DNA from: Halomarina litorea
GTDB taxonomy: Archaea > Halobacteriota > Halobacteria > Halobacteriales > Haloarculaceae
Assembly (NCBI RefSeq): GCF_024227715.1
Contig: NZ_CP100448.1
Coordinates: 2,687,655-2,751,654, forward strand
Reading direction: 5' to 3'
DNA length: 64,000 nt
In this document: positions 53,126 through 62,746 of the stretch, piece by piece
Layout of the letters: every line of letters starts with the position of its first letter
How positions within the stretch are numbered: position 1 is the stretch's first letter
Position numbers and translations under genes: made by a program
The notes under the pieces: model-generated
What the model saw: only the letters and a program-made list of their open reading frames with translations
What the model was told of the DNA's origin: nothing
The model's database searches: none

Positions 53126-53425
53126 CACTAGACGGTGTCGGATTCGTCCGTTAGTTCAAAGGAGTTGAAGCGGAAGATTGTCGATGATCCATGTACCGAG
53201 AATTTGTGAACTCGTCGTGAAATGTGTCGTTCACAACATCAAGCGTGCCGCGACACCGTGAAATCAACCGCAGTATGGCGATTCACCAGAGCCCTTCGAA
53301 CTGGTTGAGGACAGGTCCCTCATGGACCGACGGCAGTTTGTGGCACACGCGTCTGTCCGGCCGACATTGGAAGCGCGCGTGACGATGGTTTGTATCAGCG
53401 ATGATAGTCACAACCCTCATCACGA
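53126..53425. other. intergenic region before the second glycan cluster
   Basis: About 300 bp without a convincing gene. A minus-strand open frame (53283-53528) overlaps the flippase and has no family features. It must hold the flippase promoter. Confidence 0.4.
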
Positions 53426-54931
53426 ATGTGTTTGGATAAGGTAGTAGTGAAAAACGATCGGGAGTCAGAGGCCAATGGTATCCAGAGGCAGTTCGGTCGC
53501 GATTTCGGTCGATATCTCCTCTCAACAATCCTGCCCGCCGCGCTCGGGATATCGACTATTGTCGTTCTGACACGGTCGTTTGCGCCAACTGATTATGGGC
53601 ACTATTCGTTGACAATGGTCGCTGTGACCGTCACCACAACGGTGATGACGGGATGGCTGAGTCAGTCCGTCCTCCGTCTGGAACCAGAGGTTGACAACGA
53701 GGCATTGTTATCAACTGTTTGGATTGCACTCAGTACAATCGTCGTCCTCCTCGCTGGGGCGAGCATTGCAGTTGGTATCCTAGCATACGGTGACCTTGGA
53801 CCGTTTCGTCCCTATTTTGTCGCGGGGGCACTATTCGTCGCTGCCGAGTCCTTGTTCGTCGTCGTCCAAGCACTCCTGCAGGCGAGACTTCAGTCTGGCA
53901 TCGTTGCCACGATCAAGGTTGTGAGAGCAGTTGGTCGGTTCGTTCTTGGAGTCGGCGTCGCGCTCGCCATCACGAACCACCTGTCCGGTTGGTTCTTCGG
54001 CGCGGCTGTCGCAACAGGCGTGACAGCCTTTTCGGCTGTCCCAATAGCCCGACTGATACCGAGCCAGATTCAATTTGACGGAAGAGTCCTGCAACGGATG
54101 GCGACTTTTGGTCTGCCGATGATCGGGTGGCTCCTGGGTATGAACGTGCTGAACTTCATTGATCAAATCCTCATCCAAGCCCTCTTGGGGAGCAGGTCGG
54201 TCGGCATCTACGCGTCGAACTACTCGCTGGCAAACAAGGCTCTACCCCTTATTTTTGCTCCGATTGTTCAGGCAGCACATCCGATAGTTATGAATATCTG
54301 GGACGGCGGCAACCACGAACGAGTCCGCCAGACCGTGACGCAGCTAACCCGCTATTATCTTCTTTTCGGAGCACCAATAACAACGCTGGTGGCACTCTAC
54401 GGCGAACCGATGAGCTCTCTTGTGCTCAGCCAACAGTACGAGGTCGGATACCTTGTCATCCCTTTTGTCGCAGTCAGTGTTTTCATCTGGAACTTGGCGA
54501 TGTTCGTCCATAAAGGGCTTGAGGTAACCGATAAGACGCATCTAATGTTAGCGGGTGTCGTTTTTGCATCGGTCATAAACGTCGCTCTCAACATAGTACT
54601 TATCCGGGAGTACGGCTACCTCGGTGCCAGTATAGCGACGTTCCTCAGCTTTGCCGGATACCTCCTGTTCGTACTTGTCATTGTCGAGTGGGTGCTCCCG
54701 TGGCGCCCTCCTCTTCGGACGGGTCGGAATATTCTTATCGGGCTTCTGCCAACCACTCTGACGGTGCTTACGACGTACACCCTGCTGGGCCGCACGCCTC
54801 TTGCGATGTTCGTGTCGCTCGTTCCGAGTTTGTTACTGTACTTCGTCACTCTACACCTACTCAACGAATTCGATCCTCAAGAGTTGGAGCAGATCCGAGA
54901 AACACTCATCCGGGGGGTACATCGTGAGTAA
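53426..54931 (+). CDS. oligosaccharide flippase (MOP superfamily)
   Basis: 501 residues and about 12-14 helices. RYLLSTILPAALGISTIVVLTRSFAPTDYGHYSL is the family's first helix pair; FGLPMIGWLLGMNVLNFIDQILIQALLGSRSVGIYASNYSLANKALPL matches the mid-protein MOP segment. Distinct from the flippase at 6832. Probably moves the lipid-linked glycan made by the neighbouring genes. Overlaps the next glycosyltransferase by 8 bp. Confidence 0.88.
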   Translation: MCLDKVVVKNDRESEANGIQRQFGRDFGRYLLSTILPAALGISTIVVLTRSFAPTDYGHYSLTMVAVTVTTTVMTGWLSQSVLRLEPEVDNEALLSTVWIALSTIVVLLAGASIAVGILAYGDLGPFRPYFVAGALFVAAESLFVVVQALLQARLQSGIVATIKVVRAVGRFVLGVGVALAITNHLSGWFFGAAVATGVTAFSAVPIARLIPSQIQFDGRVLQRMATFGLPMIGWLLGMNVLNFIDQILIQALLGSRSVGIYASNYSLANKALPLIFAPIVQAAHPIVMNIWDGGNHERVRQTVTQLTRYYLLFGAPITTLVALYGEPMSSLVLSQQYEVGYLVIPFVAVSVFIWNLAMFVHKGLEVTDKTHLMLAGVVFASVINVALNIVLIREYGYLGASIATFLSFAGYLLFVLVIVEWVLPWRPPLRTGRNILIGLLPTTLTVLTTYTLLGRTPLAMFVSLVPSLLLYFVTLHLLNEFDPQELEQIRETLIRGVHRE

Positions 54932-56081
54932 CATCGCGCTCTACCACCCCGTCATGGGAACCGGGGGTGGGGAGGCAGTGCTGATGAACGTGCTTGAGGT
55001 TTTGGAGAACGACCATGAAATCACTCTGTTCACACTCTCCGATGTGGACTTTGACAGATTAAATGAGTACTTTGGGACGACAGCGAATGGGGTTCCTGTT
55101 CGGCGCTTCGACGGGCCCGGTGATGCGCTCCGGCGGTCGCACCGATGGACCCAAGCGGTGTCCCCCAGAGGACTTGGACGGCTCCACGCGTGCCTCTTCG
55201 CGCGGCTAGTGCGGACAGTTGACGACGACTACGACCTCGTTGTCAGCACATTCGGCGAATTCGATTTCGATTGTCCTTCGATCCAGTACATTCACTATCC
55301 AATGTTCGGCCGACATCTGATTCCTGCCGACATTGAGCGGCGCGGCACTGCTCGCGTCGTCTACGACTATCTCTGTGATGCCGTCGCCGGTCAGTTGTTC
55401 CGGCACACTACGTCGGGGACGCTCCTCGCAAACTCCGACTGGACGGCCAGAATCACAGAAGGGATCTACGGTCGGAGACCGCGGACACTCTACCCGCCCG
55501 TCGACACACGAGAATTCGATCCGGTCCCTTGGTCGGAACGCGCTGACGGAATCGTCGCTATCGGCCGCGTTGATCCGAGCAAGCGCGTCGAGACGCTTAT
55601 CGACATCACGGAGGGGCTTTGGCAGCGCGGCCACGACCTGCCGCTATACATCGTCGGTCCAATCGGCGAGGGGAGGTATTCACGGGAAATCCGGAGACGG
55701 GCGGAGACGACGGCAGGTGTCCATCTCGTGGGGGCCGTCTCTCGGCAGGAGCTCATAAAGTATGTCTGCTCATATCGTTATGGACTCCACGGGATGCGAT
55801 ACGAACACTTCGGCATCGCCGTGGCCGAACTCGTCGCCGGCGGTGCGCTCCCATTCATCCATGACAGCGGTGGGCAGTGCGAGATAGTAGACGAGTCGGC
55901 TCTTCGATACCGATCGGTAGACGACGCTATTCGGAAGATCGAAGCAGTTCATACCAACTCCGACAAACAACGGGATATCATCGAAAACTTGCCCGATATC
56001 GAGAGCAGATTCGGCCGGTCCCGGTTTAAACGGGTATTCCGACGGACTGTCGAGACAGTGCTAGACAGTGCAAGTCAGTGA
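54924..56081 (+). CDS. GT4-family glycosyltransferase
   Basis: 385 residues from GTG 54924. MSNIALYHPVMGTGGGEAVLMNVLEVL is the acceptor loop, and a GGGGGGT-like ribosome-binding site precedes it. The second domain has GIVAIGRVDPSKRVETLID, YIVGPIGEGRYSREI and GLHGMRYEHFGIAVAELVAGGALPFIH, the E-x7-E region with the first E as H-F-G-I-A-V-A-E. Enzymes of this type include mannosyltransferases ALG11-like; the acceptor is not certain. Overlaps the flippase stop by 8 bp and converges on the ligase by 7 bp. Confidence 0.83.
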   Translation: MSNIALYHPVMGTGGGEAVLMNVLEVLENDHEITLFTLSDVDFDRLNEYFGTTANGVPVRRFDGPGDALRRSHRWTQAVSPRGLGRLHACLFARLVRTVDDDYDLVVSTFGEFDFDCPSIQYIHYPMFGRHLIPADIERRGTARVVYDYLCDAVAGQLFRHTTSGTLLANSDWTARITEGIYGRRPRTLYPPVDTREFDPVPWSERADGIVAIGRVDPSKRVETLIDITEGLWQRGHDLPLYIVGPIGEGRYSREIRRRAETTAGVHLVGAVSRQELIKYVCSYRYGLHGMRYEHFGIAVAELVAGGALPFIHDSGGQCEIVDESALRYRSVDDAIRKIEAVHTNSDKQRDIIENLPDIESRFGRSRFKRVFRRTVETVLDSASQ

Positions 56082-57736
56082 GTGACTCGGGAATATTCAC
56101 CAACAATTGCCCCGGCGAGAATCCATAGTGGGAAGAAACCAGTCCCGGAGTACAGTTGAAGAATGTCCCAGAACCCGAACGCAAGGGTGCCTACAATGCC
56201 CGCGACTGTTGCCGCAACGAGAGATCGGTCGGTCGCCGGAGTTCGCAGGAGGCGCACGCCGTACACTAAAACGAGCGCGAGCGTGCCGACGTACAGAAGG
56301 AATCCAACGAGTCCCGTCTCTGCGAGGAGCGCGACGTAGATGTTGTGAATTGGAAGTGGTAAACGCTCGCCGGGACGAGGTGTGATTCCGTACTGTTCAG
56401 CCATTAGAACGTAGTTCATCCCACCAATACCGACCAATGGGTTGCGAACGAACAGTTCGATACCGACAAGGTACTGCTGTAGTCTAATGCCGATATTTGA
56501 GAGGTCGAACAGTGGGACAGAACTCGAGGTGAGCCACTCAAGGAGCTCTTCGACCGCCGTTGGGTCTTCTACCGCTGATTTAGCCGGTGTCGTTCCCTCC
56601 TGAGAGTGGTTGGCCGACGGTTTAGCGTTCGACGACTCGGTCACGTCGCTGCGTGCCGAGGATTCCCCGGCTGCCGACGAGGGGTAGAGGACCACCAATG
56701 GACCAAGAATAGCCGGGAAAATCTGGAGGGCGCTTCCGGTCCACTTGTCGGACTGCGAGCGAAAGATCGAGATAGCCCGGCGACGGTACGTGTACAAAAG
56801 CAGACTACACAGACATACAATTGCAACCAGTAGTCCACCACGACCTGCATCAGTCGTTGTCGCCCTGACGACACCAAACGAGACGACTGCCCAGAGGGAA
56901 ATCAGGGGACGGGCCCGACCAGCGCGAGCGACGAAGACGAGTAGTATCGGGATGGTCAGGACGAGGAGATTTGCCAAGTTGAAAGACATCGCTGTGAATC
57001 CGCTAACGAACGTCCCCATCGCGACGTCGCCGAACGGAAACGAGGCGGTCGCAACAACGATGTCTGCCCCTTCACCCAGCCGGTGCAACCCAAACGCACC
57101 CTGATTGAACATCTGAGCAACGGCGACGGCAGTGTGTCCGGCCACTGCGACGACCATCATTGCTACAAGCGAACAGAACTCGATATACCCCGTTCTGATA
57201 ATATGCTGGACGAGAACGAACACAACGAGACCGAGCCCCATGAACATGCTGTACTGGAGCGCGATAGTTGATTTCGGACCACCGCCAAATAGTGCCGAAA
57301 CGATCGACCACCCAACAAATGCGGCAAGTGACAGCGTCGGAAGCGAATGCTCGAAGGACTCCTGTCGCCAGACGAGTACTGTCCCGAGTGCCAAGATAGC
57401 TCCGTAAACGAGGAGAATATCGCCGATGACGTGGCCAGGGTAGTCCGTTGCCCCTGGCAAAATCGGGACATCCGCGCCCATCGTTGAGAGTACGACGAGG
57501 GCGGCGAGGCTTCCTTCGAGGAATCGTCGCTTGTAGAGGACGATAGCGATATAGGGTACTGCTCCGATTCCGAGACCAATTAAGAGAGGGAGCGGAATCG
57601 CGTCATTCGTCGCAAGAAGACTGCCGACAATCGGGGCGAGAAATAGGAGCGTACAGACGAGAGTAGCTGTCAAATCAAGGCCTCGGTAGCCCGCGAGTTT
57701 GCCCCAAAATCGCCCAACAGTTGTGGATTTCATGTA
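56075..57736 (-). CDS. O-antigen ligase-like membrane protein
   Basis: 553 residues from ATG 57736 (MKSTTVGRFWGKLAGY), about 12 helices. The large extracellular loop includes GESSARSDVTESSNAKPSA and then NPLVGIGGMNYVLMAEQYG with RPGERLPLPIHNIYVALLAETGLVGFLLY, the conserved Wzy_C segment (H in PIHNIY). O-antigen ligases join or polymerise glycan units outside the membrane. Convergent with the glycosyltransferase at 54924. Confidence 0.82.
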   Translation of the reverse strand, partial: YMKSTTVGRFWGKLAGYRGLDLTATLVCTLLFLAPIVGSLLATNDAIPLPLLIGLGIGAVPYIAIVLYKRRFLEGSLAALVVLSTMGADVPILPGATDYPGHVIGDILLVYGAILALGTVLVWRQESFEHSLPTLSLAAFVGWSIVSALFGGGPKSTIALQYSMFMGLGLVVFVLVQHIIRTGYIEFCSLVAMMVVAVAGHTAVAVAQMFNQGAFGLHRLGEGADIVVATASFPFGDVAMGTFVSGFTAMSFNLANLLVLTIPILLVFVARAGRARPLISLWAVVSFGVVRATTTDAGRGGLLVAIVCLCSLLLYTYRRRAISIFRSQSDKWTGSALQIFPAILGPLVVLYPSSAAGESSARSDVTESSNAKPSANHSQEGTTPAKSAVEDPTAVEELLEWLTSSSVPLFDLSNIGIRLQQYLVGIELFVRNPLVGIGGMNYVLMAEQYGITPRPGERLPLPIHNIYVALLAETGLVGFLLYVGTLALVLVYGVRLLRTPATDRSLVAATVAGIVGTLAFGFWDILQLYSGTGFFPLWILAGAIVGEYSRVTH

Positions 57737-57797
57737 GCTACACTCATTCGAACCGTGTTCCGATTTAGCGCACACTGACAGAAGTCAAATCGGGGAA

Positions 57798-58676
57798 TCA
57801 TGTAGGTGTGGGGGTATCCCTAAAGAGCCGCTCGTAGATGTACCCGCGAACCCGTCCAGGGACGAACCGGACCGGAAGACGCAGCAGGAGATTGAGACAG
57901 AACCGGAACGGGCCGATGAATCCCCAACGGAGGAAGTCGGTCTGTCGTCTGAGTTCCTCGCGTCCGTACTCCAATCCGCTCCGTCGCTCGTAAAGCCCAT
58001 CTCCGGCCCGCATCTTGAGAAGTACATCTGGGAGGTTTGCGAATTTCGCCCCATCAATGAGCATCCGGACCCAGAGATCGTAATCCTCCATCGGCTCGAC
58101 TGGGCGGTAGTTCCCGGCAGCCAGTACGGCCTCGCGGCGGAACATTACCGTGGCGTGGTTCATTGGTGATCTCGAACGAGCCATCGTGGCAATCTCTTCG
58201 TGTCGTAGTGGTACCCGACGAAGAGACGTTACTTTGTCAGGGTTAGTTCCGAACTCGGCCAACTGTCCGCCGATGACATCAACAGTGGGGTTGTCAGAGA
58301 GATATTCGAGTTGTCGTTCGAACCGGTCTGAGACAGAAATATCGTCGGCGTCCATCCGGGCGACCAGATCATGCGAGCACTCTCGAACTCCGGTTCGGAG
58401 CGCGTTGCCGAGACCACGGTTTTTCGGGATCCAATCGACCCGAAATTCAGCTGGGAACTCTTCACACCATCTCTTGAGGGAGTTTTCGAGTGATCTGGTT
58501 AGGGGTCCGTCTGCGATGACGACAACCTCTGTGGGCGTCTCGGTTTGTGTGCGGAGGCTCTCGACAGCCGTATTGAAATTGCGAGCGTCGTCCCCCCGAT
58601 AGACAGGCAGGACGACCGAGAACGGGAGACCACTGCCTCCGTCTGCATTTTCAGCGTCATCTATATTCCTAGCCAT
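57798..58676 (-). CDS. GT2-family glycosyltransferase
   Basis: 292 residues from ATG 58676. GT-A fold: LPFSVVLPVYRGDDARNFNTAVESL at the N-terminus, VVIADGPL, LVARMDADDIS (DxD metal-binding site) and EDYDLWVRML (ED motif of inverting enzymes). The C-terminal end lacks a membrane helix. Overlaps the upstream sugar transferase by 8 bp, so the two share a transcript. Adds an inverting sugar to a lipid carrier. Confidence 0.88.
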   Translation of the reverse strand: MARNIDDAENADGGSGLPFSVVLPVYRGDDARNFNTAVESLRTQTETPTEVVVIADGPLTRSLENSLKRWCEEFPAEFRVDWIPKNRGLGNALRTGVRECSHDLVARMDADDISVSDRFERQLEYLSDNPTVDVIGGQLAEFGTNPDKVTSLRRVPLRHEEIATMARSRSPMNHATVMFRREAVLAAGNYRPVEPMEDYDLWVRMLIDGAKFANLPDVLLKMRAGDGLYERRSGLEYGREELRRQTDFLRWGFIGPFRFCLNLLLRLPVRFVPGRVRGYIYERLFRDTPTPT

Positions 58677-60054
58677 CGTACCATCTCCCGACGACAGCAC
58701 ATAGTTGCCGAACCACGATCTTCATGTCGTACCAGAACGACTGCCCCCTGATATACGCCACGTCATACCGCAACTTCTCCTCCGGACTCGTACTCGACGC
58801 GCCGTTGACCTGCGCGAGTCCGGTCAGACCGGGCTTGACGAACCAGCGCTTTCGCCACTCGCCGGTCTCGCCCTCCAGAAGGACTTCCTCGTCGGTCCAG
58901 ACGGCACGCGGGCCGACGACGCTCATGTCGCCGACGAGGATGGACCAGAGCTGGGGAGCCTCGTCGAGGTGCGTGTTCCTGAGCACGCGACCGACGCGCG
59001 TGATTCGCGCACTGTCGTCGCCGGGACGTTCGTCCTCGCTGCCGGGAAGCATGCTCCGAAACTTGTACACCGTAAAGGTCTCGCCAAACTCGGCGGTCCG
59101 TTCCTGTGCATAGAGCACCGACCCACCGTCCTCCAGTTTCACCGCCAGCGTGACGACCAGAATCACGGGCAACAACACGACGAGCCCCACCAGCGCGAAC
59201 GCCACGTCGAAGGCGCGTTTGGCGAGGCGGTCCTGCCAGTCCCACGGTTCGACGTCCACGTCGACGAGGTCGCCCCCCGCGACGCCCGTCGTCAGCACGC
59301 CGTCGGCGTGGTCGCGGTGGACCTTCGCCTGCACGCCCGCCCGGTCGCAGGCGTCGAGCGCGCCGAAGAACTCCTCGCGGTCGGGATGCGAGAACGCGAG
59401 GATGGCCACGTCTGCGTCGTAGTCGACGAACAGCGACCAGAGCTGTGACAGCCCGCCCAGACAGGGGACTCCCTCCAGAACCGCCGTCCCGCCGTCGGGC
59501 GACAGGGGGCGGACCCGCCGCCCGTCGAAGAGGCGCGTCGGCGGGGTGACGTACCCCACCACGTCGAGGTCCGTCGCCCGCACGATGTCCGCCATCGCCT
59601 CCGGGTCGTCGCCGACGACGATGGCGCGGTCCCCGTCGCCGCCAGGCCGCGGGCGGGCGAGGACGAACCACGCGGGCAGCCAGACGAACAGGAGCGCGAC
59701 GACGAGAATCAGCGTCGTCCGGGGGAGCCGGTAGGTGTAGTCGAAGTAGCCCACCGCGGCCAGTCCGGCCCCGCCGACGAGCAGCCGACGGTGCGAGAGG
59801 GCGACGACGTCGAGGATGCGCCGCGTCTCGGGACGAAAGAGGGGGACGAAGGCGAGACAGACCACGCCGACGGACGTGAGTATCGCCAGCGCGAGGTCCC
59901 GGCCCCCGAGCGTCGTCGCCGGGAGACGGGAGAGGAGGGGCGCCGCGGTGACCAGCCGCTGTGCGGCGGGCGTGTTTCCGAGGACCACCGCGAGCGCCGT
60001 CAGGGCGGCGACGGCTCCGACGCTTGCGACGCGATACCGCCAGGTCCGCTGCAT
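58669..60054 (-). CDS. polyprenyl glycosylphosphotransferase (WcaJ/WbaP-type)
   Basis: 461 residues. Four or five N-terminal helices (VASVGAVAALTALAVVLGNTPA...; RPRPGGDGDRAIVVGDDPEAM Rossmann-like CoA-binding-like middle domain), then the catalytic tail with VYKFRSML, HLDEAPQLWSILVGDMSVVGPR and KPGLTGLAQVNG. Transfers a sugar-1-phosphate from a UDP-sugar to dolichyl or polyprenyl phosphate, starting the lipid-linked glycan. Upstream of the GT2 gene on the same operon. Confidence 0.92.
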   Translation of the reverse strand: MQRTWRYRVASVGAVAALTALAVVLGNTPAAQRLVTAAPLLSRLPATTLGGRDLALAILTSVGVVCLAFVPLFRPETRRILDVVALSHRRLLVGGAGLAAVGYFDYTYRLPRTTLILVVALLFVWLPAWFVLARPRPGGDGDRAIVVGDDPEAMADIVRATDLDVVGYVTPPTRLFDGRRVRPLSPDGGTAVLEGVPCLGGLSQLWSLFVDYDADVAILAFSHPDREEFFGALDACDRAGVQAKVHRDHADGVLTTGVAGGDLVDVDVEPWDWQDRLAKRAFDVAFALVGLVVLLPVILVVTLAVKLEDGGSVLYAQERTAEFGETFTVYKFRSMLPGSEDERPGDDSARITRVGRVLRNTHLDEAPQLWSILVGDMSVVGPRAVWTDEEVLLEGETGEWRKRWFVKPGLTGLAQVNGASSTSPEEKLRYDVAYIRGQSFWYDMKIVVRQLCAVVGRWYDG

Positions 60055-60152
60055 CTATTACGCCCTTCTGACGGGAAGAAATAACCGTTACGTCTACACG
60101 ACGAACGAACAGTTCGCGACTGGTGGCGGTCGGCGGGTGCGGGAACGCCGGA

Positions 60153-60959
60153 CTACTCCTCGTCGGCGTCGCCGCTCCCGTCGGTCGCCTCCGCCGACGC
60201 GGGCGGCTCTGCCCCCGTGGATTCCGATTCCGCCTCCGGGGCGTCGCGTAGCTCCTGCAGTCGGCGTTCGGCCTCCTCACGGTCCTCGGGGTAGCCGACG
60301 TCGACGCGCCAGCCGTCCATCCGGATGGCGTCGATGGTCCGGCCGGACTGGAGCAGGAGGTTGACCGCGTCGGAGAGTTCGTACTCGCCGCGGTCGCTCG
60401 GTTGCGTGAGGTGGCAGGCGTGGAAGATGGCGGGCGTGAACGTGTAGAAACCCGTCATCACCAGATTGGTCGGCGGGTCGTCGGGTTTCTCGACGACGGC
60501 GGTGATCTCACCGTAGTCGTTGGTGTCACAGACGCCGTAGCGACTCGCCTCCTCCCAGGGCACCTCCTCGACGAGAAACGCCGCGTCCGCGCGGTCCTCG
60601 CGCTGACGCCGGACCACGTCCTCCAGATTGGCCTGGAAGATGTTGTCGCCCAGGATGAGCATGAAGTCGTCGTCGATGTGTTCCTCGACGGTGAGCAGGG
60701 CGTGGGCCAGCCCCTTCGCGTTCCGCTGGTGGCTGTAGGTGATGGGCACCCCCTCGAACTCGTCGCCGTAGTGGCTGATGATGCGCTCTTTCAGGTAGCC
60801 GACGACGACGAACAGTTCGTCGGCCCCCAGTTCGACCAGTTGCTCGAAACAGTGCGTGAGGATCGGCTTGCCGTCGACCTCCACCATCGCCTTCGGCTTG
60901 TCGTCCGTCAGCGGACGGAGGCGCGTTCCCTTCCCGGCGGCGAGTACGACCGCTTGCAT
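60153..60959 (-). CDS. aglF: AglF-like UTP-glucose-1-phosphate uridylyltransferase
   Basis: 268 residues from ATG 60959 (MQAVVLAAGKGTRLRPLTDDKPKAM). The nucleotide-binding loop is complete; GKPILTHCF, LGDNIFQAN and GFYTFTPAIFHACHL match haloarchaeal AglF, where H. volcanii AglF makes UDP-glucose for N-glycosylation. A Glu/Ala-rich tail of about 30 residues follows. The ATG at 60974 is five codons upstream; I prefer 60959 because the strand begins there. Pairs functionally with aglM. Confidence 0.82.
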   Translation of the reverse strand: MQAVVLAAGKGTRLRPLTDDKPKAMVEVDGKPILTHCFEQLVELGADELFVVVGYLKERIISHYGDEFEGVPITYSHQRNAKGLAHALLTVEEHIDDDFMLILGDNIFQANLEDVVRRQREDRADAAFLVEEVPWEEASRYGVCDTNDYGEITAVVEKPDDPPTNLVMTGFYTFTPAIFHACHLTQPSDRGEYELSDAVNLLLQSGRTIDAIRMDGWRVDVGYPEDREEAERRLQELRDAPEAESESTGAEPPASAEATDGSGDADEE

Positions 60960-61199
60960 TACTCGTTTCATCACCCTTCCGGGTTATAGTGTCGTCGGCC
61001 TCGGGTCGGAGCGGGTCGGCCTCCCACGCGGCCGCGTCACGTTCCACGTCGGGACGCGTGAGTGCTACGTCGGGGCGCGTAAGTCCACGTCGGAACGTGT
61101 GAGTGGTCGCTCCCCACACGCGACAGCACCCCGGCGGACCGTCGCACGCGGTGCGACGAGCCGAACCGGTAAAGGGCCTCCACGGTGTCTCACCGTACG

Positions 61200-62501
61200 A
61201 TGAACGTATCAGTCGTCGGCAGCGGCTACGTCGGCACGAGCGTCGCCGCCTGTTTCGCCGACCTCGGCCACGACGTCACGGCCATCGACATCGACCCCGA
61301 CATCGTCGAGCGGATCAACGCCGGCGAGTCGCCCATCCACGAACCCGGCCTCCCCGAACTCATCGAGGAACACGCCGGGGGCCGACTGCGCGCGACGACC
61401 GAACACGAGGCGCTCCTCGATACGGACCTCACGTTCGTCGCCATGCAGACCCCGTCGCGCGAGGACGGCTCCATCGACCTCTCGGTCGTCGAGGCCGGCA
61501 TGCGCGACGTCGGCGAGACGCTCGCCGAGAAGGACGACTACCACCTCGTCGTCGTCAAGTCGACGGTCATCCCCGGGATGACCGAGGAACGACTCACGCC
61601 CGTCCTCGAGGAGGCCTCCGGGAAGACCGCGGGCGAGGACTTCGGCGTCGCCGTCAACCCCGAGTTCCAGAGCCAGGGGAGTGCCGTGGAGGACTTCATG
61701 CACCCCGACAAACTCGTCTTCGGCACCGACGGCGACCAGCGCGCACTCGACCTCCTCCACGAACTGTACGCACCGCTCGTCGAGGCCAACGAGGGGGACG
61801 TGCCCGTCGTCGAGACGGGCCAGCGCGAGGGCGCGATGATCAAGTACGCGAACAACGTCTTCCTCGCAGCGAAGATCTCCACCATCAACGAACTGGGGAA
61901 CATCTGCAAGGAGTTCGACGTCGACTCCTACGCCGTCGCCGACGCGATGGGCCTCGACGACCGCATCGGCGAGCAGTTCCTCAACTCGGGGGTCGGCTGG
62001 GGCGGCTCCTGTTTCCCCAAGGACACCGACGCCCTGCGCGCGGCCGCCCGCTCGAAGAACTACGACCCCGTCCTCCTCGATGCAGTCGTCGCGGTCAACG
62101 ACCACCAGCCCATGCGGATGCTCGAACTCCTCGAACGCCACGTGGACGTGGCGGGCAAGCGCGTCGCCGTCCTCGGCCTCGCGTTCAAGTCCGGCACCGA
62201 CGATATCCGCGGGTCGCGCGCCACGCTCGTCATCGAGGGCCTCCTCAACCGCGACGCCGAGGTGGTCGCCTACGACCCCATCGCCGCCGACAACATGCGC
62301 GAGACGTTCCCCGACATCGAGTACGCCTCGTCGGCGGCCGAGGCGCTGGAGGGCGCACACGGCGCGCTCGTCGTCACCGACTGGGACGAGTTCGCCGCCC
62401 TCGACGACGAGTTCGACGCGATGGCCGAGTCCGTCGTCGTCGACGGGAGACACATCGTCGAGGAACGCGAGGGGACGGTCTACGAAGGGTTGACCTGGTA
62501 G
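61200..62501 (+). CDS. aglM: UDP-glucose 6-dehydrogenase AglM-like
   Basis: 433 residues from ATG 61200 ([19 protein letters not shown]). NAD loop GSGYVGTS, catalytic Cys in [14 protein letters not shown], conserved [19 protein letters not shown] and [16 protein letters not shown]. Oxidises UDP-glucose to UDP-glucuronic acid in two NAD-dependent steps. H. volcanii AglM is the UDP-glucose dehydrogenase of the N-glycosylation pathway. Diverges from aglF. Confidence 0.9.
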   Translation: MNVSVVGSGYVGTSVAACFADLGHDVTAIDIDPDIVERINAGESPIHEPGLPELIEEHAGGRLRATTEHEALLDTDLTFVAMQTPSREDGSIDLSVVEAGMRDVGETLAEKDDYHLVVVKSTVIPGMTEERLTPVLEEASGKTAGEDFGVAVNPEFQSQGSAVEDFMHPDKLVFGTDGDQRALDLLHELYAPLVEANEGDVPVVETGQREGAMIKYANNVFLAAKISTINELGNICKEFDVDSYAVADAMGLDDRIGEQFLNSGVGWGGSCFPKDTDALRAAARSKNYDPVLLDAVVAVNDHQPMRMLELLERHVDVAGKRVAVLGLAFKSGTDDIRGSRATLVIEGLLNRDAEVVAYDPIAADNMRETFPDIEYASSAAEALEGAHGALVVTDWDEFAALDDEFDAMAESVVVDGRHIVEEREGTVYEGLTW

Positions 62502-62507
62502 GTCCGG

Positions 62508-62699
62508 TCAGGGCGACGGCCCGCGAACCAGTACGGCGGAACATGGCACCCCCCGGACGACTCGTTCGGTGAGGGTGTCGACGGCGGGACGGCCGCCCTC
62601 CGTCACCGTCGGGAGGCCGAGACAGACCGTGTCGAACTCACGAACCGCCGCTTCTATCGCGTCGGGGTCGCCGGTAATCACCACTCTCTCGTAATCCAC
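62508..62699 (-). CDS. half UspA-like domain protein
   Basis: 63 residues. MDYERVVITGDPDAIEAAVREFDTVCLG followed by LTERVVRGVPCSAVLVRG corresponds to the second half of the universal stress protein domain (the last strands and the nucleotide-binding tail). It lacks the first half. Could be a fragment, or a small free-standing protein. Confidence 0.5.
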   Translation of the reverse strand: MDYERVVITGDPDAIEAAVREFDTVCLGLPTVTEGGRPAVDTLTERVVRGVPCSAVLVRGPSP

Positions 62700-62746
62700 C
62701 GTGTCGAGTCCTGCCGCCGCCTCGACGTCGCCGATATCCTCGACCC

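Noticed and set aside
61209-62453. 414-residue frame antisense to aglM
   Set aside because: AglM is complete and conserved on the plus strand.
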